Source: an uncultured Pseudomonadota bacterium (GTDB lineage: Bacteria; Pseudomonadota; Alphaproteobacteria; Rs-D84). From it: a stretch of 11,108 nt of DNA. The notes beneath the pieces were generated by a model. That model made no database searches. It was not told the DNA's origin and saw only the letters and a program-made list of their open reading frames with translations. The translations under genes and the position numbers were made by a program. The DNA lies in contig CAMYXE010000008.1 of assembly GCA_947303165.1 (NCBI GenBank), positions 1-11,108 on the forward strand, in the 5' to 3' direction. Positions 1-6,253 of this stretch are shown here, piece by piece; within the stretch, counting starts at the first letter, position 1, and every line of letters starts with the position of its first letter.

Positions 1-2
1 AC

Positions 3-779
3 TGTGAAAAGTATCCCTTGGATGAAGAACGGTGCCCCCAGGTCAGTGGTGGTGTTGGTGCGGTTGTTAGTATTGGTAATGAGGAATCAGGTGTGCAACC
101 TGGGGGTGGTGCATCAACTCAACAGCAATATTCTGGAACAACAATCGGTGGCGGTGCGGTGCTGGTTGGAAATGATAAGCATAATGGGTCTTGTTATCCG
201 GCGGCGAAAAGTAATGTTTTCAAGAACAAGGTTATGACAACTGGGCAATATGAACATATCGCGCCGGCATTTGAAAAGGCCCTTATAACAATATTTCGCA
301 AAGAAGGTAAATGCGGAACAATCAAAAACGATCCTTGTGGATATACGTGTTATGGGTTGGGGTCTGGACCGAAATGTATGAATATGGATGTTAGTAAATT
401 AACACGTGCAGATGCAGAAGATGTCTATTATGAAAGGTTTTGGAAAAAATATGATTTTGCAAGATTGCCCGATGTGATTGCTGGTGATTTATTCTTGGCG
501 TCAATGGGCAGTGGTGCATGCACCGCGATACAGCAATTTAGAAATTTCCTTGGGTTGTCAAAAAATTGTAAAATTGATGATGCTGTGGTTGCTGCGGTCG
601 AGAATTATAAAGGTGATATTCATAATGCTTGGTTAGATGTTCGGCAGAAGTTTTTGGTAGAAGTCGCAGAACGCAGATACCAAAACTCTGTATTAAAGGG
701 CTGGATGAATTCGATTAAGTTAAAACGCGAAAATGGTTGTCATGTCGTACCTGCTGAACCACTGTATCGTGATAACTAA
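3..779 (+). CDS. GH108-type N-acetylmuramidase domain protein, 5' end missing
   Basis: The frame is open from the window edge, so the start lies outside; an internal TTG at 18 is not a convincing start. Residues are counted from that TTG. Residues 1-75 are Gly/Ser/Thr-rich, low complexity and contain cysteines. From about residue 82 the pattern fits glycoside hydrolase family 108 lysozymes: a helix ending in RKEG, where E96 is the likely catalytic acid, then NDPCGYTCYGLG, LTRADAEDVYYERFW, and a helix LPDVIAGDLFLASMGSGACTAIQQF. The C-terminal part with VAERRYQNSVLKGWMNSI matches the peptidoglycan-binding domain that usually follows (PG_binding_3 type). It would cut the glycan backbone of murein. 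Odd points are a cysteine insertion just after the catalytic Glu (EGKCG instead of the usual EGG) and further cysteines at 107, 111 and 120, which suggest a disulfide-stabilised exported enzyme. It could be a prophage endolysin or a host cell-wall enzyme. It ends in TAA and converges on the next gene. Confidence 0.75.
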   Translation, partial: CEKYPLDEERCPQVSGGVGAVVSIGNEESGVQPGGGASTQQQYSGTTIGGGAVLVGNDKHNGSCYPAAKSNVFKNKVMTTGQYEHIAPAFEKALITIFRKEGKCGTIKNDPCGYTCYGLGSGPKCMNMDVSKLTRADAEDVYYERFWKKYDFARLPDVIAGDLFLASMGSGACTAIQQFRNFLGLSKNCKIDDAVVAAVENYKGDIHNAWLDVRQKFLVEVAERRYQNSVLKGWMNSIKLKRENGCHVVPAEPLYRDN

Positions 780-789
780 AAAAAATCAA

Positions 790-1107
790 TTATCGTAACC
801 CCATCGCGCGACAACATGCGTTCGCCGCGGTTTTCCAATCAGAGTATTGTTTTTCTGGATTGCGCAGATCGCGCCAACCTTGCCACCCATTACAGGTTTT
901 CTTTGTCCCGGTTCCGCTACATTTTACATAACGACGTAATGAACAAGTCTGATTAGAAATTTTGCCCAATTCTGTGGTGCACTTTACAACCACATTTTGG
1001 TTTTTTGCATCATCTTTACCAATTTCTTTGGATGACATAACTTGGTACGCGTTTGCAGACATTGTCGCTGCTATAATAATGGCAAAAACAGTGAAAAGTT
1101 TTTTCAT
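790..1107 (-). CDS. small secreted six-cysteine protein, unknown function
   Basis: A 105-aa protein that I do not recognise. The start chosen is the ATG at 1107, which has a purine-rich site (GGGAAGGTTAGGA) just upstream. A longer frame opens at 1152 but would put residues in front of an otherwise perfect signal peptide. Residues 1-20 form a Sec signal peptide: MKK, a hydrophobic core, then SANA with cleavage before YQ. The mature protein of about 85 residues is basic and holds six cysteines (43, 55, 63, 72, 98, 99), an even number that suits three disulfides in the periplasm or outside the cell. Tryptophans cluster around residues 75-91 (GWQGW). The stop TAA lies 10 bases from the convergent muramidase gene, with no hairpin between them. 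Its product would be exported like those of the operon upstream, but 77 bases separate it from that operon and it may have its own promoter. Confidence 0.7.
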   Translation of the reverse strand: MKKLFTVFAIIIAATMSANAYQVMSSKEIGKDDAKNQNVVVKCTTELGKISNQTCSLRRYVKCSGTGTKKTCNGWQGWRDLRNPEKQYSDWKTAANACCRAMGLR

Positions 1108-1184
1108 TCCTAACCTTCCCTTATTGTTATTTCCTATGCTTTCATAATACAAAAAATGATGATAAAAAACAATAGGTTTTTTTA

Positions 1185-3104
1185 TTAATGTATATCAGCG
1201 GGTGCGGTTGACCAGGGCTCTTCGTTCATAAACAACCAATACAGAGATTGGTCTGGTGTGTCAGGATTACGAATTATTGGCCGAACCACATATATATCGA
1301 CATTGCAGGAATTTTTACCGGATTCTTCTTGGGTTTCAATTAAATCTTGATAAAATTTTTGGGCAAAATCTGATGCTTGTAAATATGCTGCATCGTCATC
1401 TTCGGGGGATGTTGAATCACCCTGCCACATTAGCCACATTCCGTAATTTACTACATTATCTTGGCCTTCTATATCGTCAGCAGATAACAGCAACAAAGGT
1501 TTCATTTCTATACCATCGGTGAATTCATTGGTTGAAACTTCGGTTCTATCATAAAAATCGCCAATCAGACCAATGATGAAACTTAACGCGGCTACATCAC
1601 TGGTAACGCGTGTGATACGTGCCATGTTACGATGTGTTGCATGAAATAGCCAGTCGCGTGCGCGACCAGATTTCATGCTGTGGCGTGCGACCTTGGAGGC
1701 GCGATCTAATTTTTTTGTGCCACCATATACTGCTTTCAGGCTAGTGCGTGCATTTTTAAAGCCTTGCCAGGTACGTGTTGCCACATTCCCTGTGCGTGGT
1801 TTTTTAAATGCTCGCAAATCTTTTGCGTATTGATTTATATCTTTTAATGAATCAAAATTTTTAACATATTCTGCTACATCTTTATTTTCTTTTGCCATTT
1901 TCTCCATAACTTTCTGCATTTCTTCTATATCTTTATTGCTGGCCTTGCGCATATCGGCAAGTTTATCCAGGTCATTAACAGATGATAGAGATTTGGCATC
2001 TGTGCCCATTTTTGCCAATGTATCCGCATGTAATTTTTGTGCCGCCCGTAATTCATCACTAAGTCTGTCGAATTGTTTTGTGCCTTTTGTCGCCTTGGCA
2101 AGGCGTTTTTCAATTTTGCTTATGTTATTTAAAGATTTTTCTACTTTTGTGATATTTTCGACGCGACGCTGTGTTTTGGCAACATTTACAGAAGTTTTAA
2201 CATAATCTTTAACTTTATCTATCTTGGTAAGGCGTTTCATATTTTTCGCGAGATTACCCATAGTTCTCGCAGCGCGGGCGCCTTTTAATGCACCAGTCGC
2301 GGCAGTAGATGCGCCCCATGTAACTACAGACAAAGCAATATCAAAAGCAACCTCGGCATACGAAACCCAACGAAGATCTATATTGCCTGCAACATAATAA
2401 TTATTTTTATCGCCATCATGTTGTGCGGTTTTTTCATGGATGACATTATGAATCATGGCTTTATTTAACTTTGCACCAATCCCGGAACGTGTAGAACATA
2501 CACCGTCTGCGTCGATTGGATATAACGAATTAACATTGTCTGCAATCCATTTAAATGATACTGTATTATTTTTACCAGGTCCTACGAATTCGTTTAAGGC
2601 ACCATGACGGGTGACCATAATTGCATACCAAGCTGGATCGGTATTTACCCACGTCGCAGTTGGATCTGTGGGGCTTATTTCTGGATTTGGGTCATTGGTA
2701 GGCAATTCGGTTTTTGTGGCCAGTTTAAAATGCTGATGAAGTATTTTTACCTGGGTTTGATAGTTTATCACGATTTCGCGACCTTGTGGGAAAGTATATT
2801 TAATCGGCATAAATTTTATTAGCGTATCATCTTCAGCTTCGGCAATTTCGGGACATGCCAGAACTTCGCCTAGCACCTCTGGCGATTGAAATATGTCATA
2901 AATCCAGTCCTTAACAGTTTGCCGTGAATCATATTCATTAATTGTATGCGCGCTTTCTTGGATTGCATTGGCAAATACCTGGCTTGCACAATCTGTCATT
3001 GTATTTTGTAATGGCATCTCAATAGTATCTGATGGTTTAAAATTATCAGATGCGAACACAGTAAACGGCACAAACAATAAAAATAATTTTATTAATTTAC
3101 GCAT
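1185..3104 (-). CDS. large exported protein with central coiled coil, unknown function
   Basis: A 639-aa protein that I cannot place in a named family. Residues 1-18 form a signal peptide (MRKLIKLFLLFVPFTVFA, then SD). Residues 20-245 form a mixed soluble region with cysteines at 39, 84 and 203. Residues 250-270 are a hydrophobic, Ala-rich stretch. Residues 275-430 are strongly charged, rich in Lys, Ala, Glu and Leu in a heptad-like pattern, probably a coiled coil. Residues 435-500 are very basic. Residues 503-518 are a second hydrophobic segment. Residues 525-639 form an acidic C-terminal domain rich in Trp and Tyr with a lone Cys600. The start is five bases after the stop of the upstream gene and shows no clear ribosome binding site, so translation is probably coupled. 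It is the last gene of the operon that begins with the A24 peptidase. It is intact, unlike its two upstream neighbours. A structural, adhesin-like or envelope-spanning role is possible but is only a guess. Confidence 0.75.
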   Translation of the reverse strand: MRKLIKLFLLFVPFTVFASDNFKPSDTIEMPLQNTMTDCASQVFANAIQESAHTINEYDSRQTVKDWIYDIFQSPEVLGEVLACPEIAEAEDDTLIKFMPIKYTFPQGREIVINYQTQVKILHQHFKLATKTELPTNDPNPEISPTDPTATWVNTDPAWYAIMVTRHGALNEFVGPGKNNTVSFKWIADNVNSLYPIDADGVCSTRSGIGAKLNKAMIHNVIHEKTAQHDGDKNNYYVAGNIDLRWVSYAEVAFDIALSVVTWGASTAATGALKGARAARTMGNLAKNMKRLTKIDKVKDYVKTSVNVAKTQRRVENITKVEKSLNNISKIEKRLAKATKGTKQFDRLSDELRAAQKLHADTLAKMGTDAKSLSSVNDLDKLADMRKASNKDIEEMQKVMEKMAKENKDVAEYVKNFDSLKDINQYAKDLRAFKKPRTGNVATRTWQGFKNARTSLKAVYGGTKKLDRASKVARHSMKSGRARDWLFHATHRNMARITRVTSDVAALSFIIGLIGDFYDRTEVSTNEFTDGIEMKPLLLLSADDIEGQDNVVNYGMWLMWQGDSTSPEDDDAAYLQASDFAQKFYQDLIETQEESGKNSCNVDIYVVRPIIRNPDTPDQSLYWLFMNEEPWSTAPADIH

Positions 3105-3109
3105 AATAA

Positions 3110-4095
3110 TTATTTAATTAAATATGGACCATCAAGAATCATTACTTGTTGCAAATCTGCCAGTGATTTTGGTGCAATCGCCGTCGCGGCTGCACCACCT
3201 GCGGCGGCAATGCTTGCAATGACCCAACCAACAGGATTTGAAACCAAAAGACCAACGGCAATTGCTGTGCCGCCTGCGACGCCGGCACCAATTGTCCAAC
3301 CCGTTTTGTTCCCCTGAGTAACCGGCACGGTTTTTAAAGAAACAACATCAATGACAAGGCCTTGATTAGCACATGCAGTGCCTTTTAATGCGTCCGCAAA
3401 TTTTTGTGCGGCTTCGCGTGCTGCTTTATAATTTCTATACCAAACAACTTCTTCTGAACCCCCTACCCCTTTTTTTGCCGCAATAATTAGCCCTGGAAAT
3501 GCGCGATTGTTTTTACCAAACGGAAAATCTATAAAAAATTCTTTGTCTTTATATTTAGTGAATGCGGCCTGTCCAGCTACGTTGACTGGTACAGTATTAT
3601 CAATGTTTATACGAACCCAATGATTAGAACATTCACCTGAAAAGAAGTAATCATTGGGAAGTTCTGCTTTTGTGATAACATCTCCAGCGGTCTTGTTTTT
3701 AAGGCTTGTAACCATTATCGCTGCCGCTAAATCTGAATGTTCAAAAAGTTCATCAGTGTTAGCATTGAATTGATAATATTTGTTATCCATTTGAAACGGT
3801 ATTTTTAAGTTCTTACTATCAACAATATAGTCATTAAAGTCGGTTAAATGGTTGGTATCAAGGCAGTGTAGTATCACATTGGATGACAGCATGTTATAAA
3901 GTTCGTATTTTTTGCTATCAACCAGTTTTTGATTAAGTTCTTTCCCTTTAAAAAATCGGATTTGAGCACATCTATAAACAATGTTTTGTCTTTGCCTAAT
4001 TCGATAAGGCATTGTGTGGTTTTTGCGGCATTGGCGTTAGACATCCCGCAGATTATCCCAAGAAATAAAGAAAAGATAATTTTTTGTATATTCAT
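3110..4095 (-). pseudogene. exported protein gene interrupted by a -1 frame change, unknown function
   Basis: Two overlapping frames make up one gene. The first opens with ATG at 4095 and encodes a signal peptide (MNIQKIIFSLFLGIICGMSNANA, cleavage near residue 23) and about 26 mature residues. The second carries the rest and ends at 3110. They meet at an A6 run on the plus strand (3950-3955), read as T6 on the coding strand. Adding one T restores an uninterrupted frame of 328 residues. Left alone, the first frame stops at 3874, and the second frame has no signal peptide and no sensible start. The restored protein has a soluble domain, then a Gly/Ala/Val-rich hydrophobic stretch at about 266-308 and a short tail. 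I do not recognise the family. It lies 12 bases after the upstream gene and 5 before the next. The break may be a real mutation, a homopolymer error, or programmed slippage, because the site is exactly T TTT TTA. Confidence 0.7.
3949..3955 (-). other. T TTT TTA slippery heptamer at the frame break
   Basis: In the signal-peptide frame, counted from the ATG at 4095, codons 47-49 read GAT TTT TTA. The heptamer is therefore in the exact X XXY YYZ phase needed for tandem -1 slippage. A -1 shift leads straight into the long downstream frame, starting AAA GGG AAA GAA. U UUU UUA is a known efficient -1 shift sequence, as in HIV-1 gag-pol. I see no strong stimulatory structure downstream, only a weak ATCAA/TTGAT pairing, and no internal Shine-Dalgarno sequence upstream. 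A plain mutation or a miscounted homopolymer remains the simpler explanation. Confidence 0.45.
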
Positions 4096-4107
4096 GTTAT
4101 TTCACTT

Positions 4108-5025
4108 TTAATTCAAATTTAATATGATTGGGCAATCTGCACTGCTGCCTGGGTTATCGCACGGCGCATCATTGTCATCATCGTCATTATCTCCATTATT
4201 ACCGTCATTAGAAGTGCCACCATTCGAGCCTGCTTTTTTGCACACGCTTTGGTCGTTAGGGTGTTCTGCACAATATTTTTTAGGATTTACAACCTTTAAA
4301 CGATTAAGATAATCTTCATCGCTTTCAAATTGTGGAATAACATAAGACTTTTTATCTTTATACGGTTCATAGCCCGCGGTTGAATTTGCCATGCGTTCAG
4401 AAAAAGATAGGTCATCAATTGTTTTTGGAAAATCAGTTGCTTCGACACTTGGGGCAATGCTGTTTTCGGCTTGTAACTGTTTTAGTTCGTTTGTTCGTTG
4501 TTGAACGCCTGCCTCGTATGCGGATAAGGTCGGTGCAAATGGATTTGTAAGCTGAATACTTTGGGTTGAGTTTGTCTAGTATGTGTTTACAATGGTTCCC
4601 GTGAACGCATTGCCGTATGTTTTTTTGTAATTTTCGAATATATTATCTATGTATCCTGCGCACGAAGTTGCAAAATTATGCCCTGGCAATTGTGACAGTT
4701 GGACCATTATTGTGGGACGAGCGTCCGCAATTCGTTTGTTCGCGCAATTATTATTTGACGCACAATATGATGCAACCAAATTGCCAACCACCCTATTACA
4801 GTCACCAGTATTTAAATCTGTACCTGTAGCGTATATCGGTGTTGGCATAATGCGCTGGTTATACGGGCTATCTTTGCTCCAGTATGGATTTGAAGAATAT
4901 TTTTGAACAGGTTGAATTTCACCATATGTAGAAAATAGTGTTGGGGCTTTTTGTGCGCAAAAACTTGGTAGCACGAACACAGATGCCACAAAAGCGACAA
5001 CAAAAGCAAGGTCGATAGTTTTCAT
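4108..5025 (-). pseudogene. exported protein gene interrupted by an in-frame TAG, unknown function
   Basis: A single reading frame runs from ATG at 5025 to TAA at 4108, broken only by TAG at 4576-4578. The first part (149 aa) has a signal peptide (MKTIDLAFVVAFVASVFVLPSFCA, cleavage before QK) and a Cys-containing domain. The second part (155 codons) continues in the same frame with ordinary protein-like content. It ends in an Asp/Asn/Gly-rich stretch (NDGNNGDNDDDDNDAP) flanked by four cysteines. A later ATG at 4392 could start only the last 94 residues, but it has no ribosome binding site, so the second half looks like the tail of the same protein. The start at 5025 was chosen over 5049 because AGGGGGCG lies just before it and the signal peptide begins there. 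The family is not recognised. It follows the A24 peptidase by 29 bases. The cause may be nonsense mutation, readthrough or sequencing error. Confidence 0.7.
4576..4578 (-). other. in-frame TAG inside a longer frame
   Basis: The context is ACA TAC TAG ACA AAC, in phase with both the 149-codon upstream part and the 155-codon downstream part. It is the only TAG that ends or interrupts any convincing gene here; every other gene stops at TAA. One base change from CAG, TAC or AAG would produce it. Confidence 0.7.
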
Positions 5026-5054
5026 TCGCCCCCTATTCCCTTCAAACATGACAA

Positions 5055-5534
5055 TTATAACAGAAACGCAATTATAATTAAAGATAAAAATCCACCAAGT
5101 ATGAAAAATGGCGCGAATGGGATAAATCGTTCTTTGTTCTTAAATGACCATATTGCGCCAAATAGACATGCCAATATAAGTGCAATCGCGAGACCTGTTG
5201 GCCCGCACCAAAGACCGCCAGTCGCTATCAGTTTTATGTCACCCATTCCAATCGGACTATCTGCCTTTGGATTTTTTCGTAGCAATATTTTATCAAAAAC
5301 GATACCAATTATGGTCGATATCAGATACCCAAACGCCATTCCGATGACGCCTGTTTTTATTCCAATGGGCCATGGGAAAAATGCGGTTATTATGGCGCCG
5401 GTTATCATTAGTGGAAACAAGTATGCATCTGGAATTATGCGCCTACGTAGATCTGTTTTGGCAATTTTCCAACACAAATACAGTGCTAGTGTGATAAGTA
5501 GGCAAAAAAATGACCAAAATATATATAAAAACAT
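5055..5534 (-). CDS. A24-family prepilin peptidase-like membrane aspartyl protease (CpaA/TadV type)
   Basis: A 159-aa polytopic membrane protein with the two catalytic aspartate motifs of A24 peptidases: D28 in TDLRRRIIPD after the first membrane helix, and D99 in GMGDIK (residues 96-101). The late motif IPFAPFFILGG also fits the family. It lacks the N-terminal cytoplasmic methyltransferase domain of full PilD enzymes, and its length matches the short CpaA/TadV type. The known role of the family is to cleave the leader of type IV prepilins or pseudopilins at the inner membrane. It heads the minus-strand operon, and a good site (AAGGGAG) precedes the ATG. The exported proteins downstream have ordinary Sec signal peptides. 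I see no prepilin leader (Gly followed by Phe and Glu at +5) in them, so its substrate is not visible here. Confidence 0.85.
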   Translation of the reverse strand: MFLYIFWSFFCLLITLALYLCWKIAKTDLRRRIIPDAYLFPLMITGAIITAFFPWPIGIKTGVIGMAFGYLISTIIGIVFDKILLRKNPKADSPIGMGDIKLIATGGLWCGPTGLAIALILACLFGAIWSFKNKERFIPFAPFFILGGFLSLIIIAFLL

Positions 5535-5550
5535 ATTTTCTCCCTTGCGT

Positions 5551-5584
5551 TTCGAATCGGTTTTATGATAACATATAATATCAT
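5551..5584 (+). promoter_or_regulatory. gcrA promoter region with GANTC site and dyad
   Basis: This is the 75-base divergent region between the peptidase gene and gcrA. A perfect TATAAT lies at 5574-5579, with only a weak -35 (TTCGAA, 5551-5556) 17 bases upstream. GAATC at 5554-5558 is a GANTC motif, the target of the CcrM methylase whose methylation state GcrA reads in Caulobacter. A dyad ATGATA (5565-5570) / TATCAT (5579-5584) straddles the -10 box and could be an operator. The core promoter is moderately supported; the regulatory reading is inference. Confidence 0.4.
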
Positions 5585-5609
5585 ATAAAATGATTAAGGT
5601 TGATAGAAA

Positions 5610-6227
5610 ATGAGTAAATCTTGGGATAGTAATATTTTAAAAAAGTTGAAATCCCTTATGGGCAAGGGATTATCGACAGCGGAAATCGGCAAGAAACTTG
5701 GGATTTCTAAAAATGCTGTTGTCGGAAAATTGCACCGTTTGGGGTGGAATGCCAAGGCGGCAGAAGTTGAACCTAAGGTGAAAAAATCGTCAGCAGCGGG
5801 TAAAGCATCCGTTGCGAAAAAAGCTGAACCCAAGAAGGCTGGGACATCAAAAGGTACCGAGAAAAAAACAAAGAAAGCACCAACACCAAAAAAGGCGGAC
5901 AAGCCTGTTAAGGCAGACAAGAAGCTTGTTTCTGGAAAAGTTGGAGCTAAAAAGACAACTAAGACAGAGTCAGTTAGGAAAAAAGCAACTGAAACGAAAA
6001 TTGGTGGGGGACGACCGATTGCAGGTCGGAATCTCGGTGTTCATCAGCGCATTGTGCAACATGCATTAGAAATGGCTAATCTGAAAAATGATCAGTGTCG
6101 TTGGCCTATTGGGGATCCGGATTCAGAAGGTTTTCATTTTTGTGGAAAACCTGTGTTTGTCGGTAAGCCTTATTGTTACGAGCATTGTAAACAGGCTTAT
6201 CAATTCGCACCGCCGAAAAAGAAATAA
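5610..6227 (+). CDS. gcrA: GcrA family cell cycle regulator
   Basis: A 205-aa protein with both hallmark ends of GcrA. Residues 4-50 form the helix-turn-helix-like DNA-binding part, with LSTAEIGKKLGISKNAVVGKLHRLG closely following the family pattern. The C-terminal part (residues 160-197) carries CRWPIGDP, HFCGKP, GKPYCYEH and AYQ, with C163, C178, C189 and H192 as a likely metal-binding set. In Caulobacter, GcrA binds sigma-70 RNA polymerase and activates promoters carrying methylated GANTC sites, controlling S-phase and division genes. The middle (about 52-135) is an unusually long Lys/Ala/Thr/Pro-rich linker, which makes the protein some 30 residues longer than the Caulobacter one. The start ATG has an AAGG about 10 bases upstream. 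The gene is divergent from the peptidase operon and 26 bases ahead of a large membrane protein, probably cotranscribed with it. Confidence 0.93.
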   Translation: MSKSWDSNILKKLKSLMGKGLSTAEIGKKLGISKNAVVGKLHRLGWNAKAAEVEPKVKKSSAAGKASVAKKAEPKKAGTSKGTEKKTKKAPTPKKADKPVKADKKLVSGKVGAKKTTKTESVRKKATETKIGGGRPIAGRNLGVHQRIVQHALEMANLKNDQCRWPIGDPDSEGFHFCGKPVFVGKPYCYEHCKQAYQFAPPKKK

Positions 6228-6253
6228 AATGGATATATAGGGAAAGCAGTTAT

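Noticed and set aside
4..237. Alternative plus-strand frame over the start of the muramidase gene
   Set aside because: It is basic, low in protein-like pattern and ends early. The frame with the GH108 motifs is open across the same stretch.
4576..4578. Reassignment of TAG to an amino acid across the whole genome
   Set aside because: Only one internal TAG is found among more than 3000 codons, far too few for a reassigned codon. The absence of TAG stops can be explained by a preference for TAA.
4026..5049. Earlier start at 5049 for the interrupted gene behind the peptidase
   Set aside because: It would add eight residues (MFEGNRGR) in front of a clean signal peptide, while the ATG at 5025 has a strong purine-rich site right before it.
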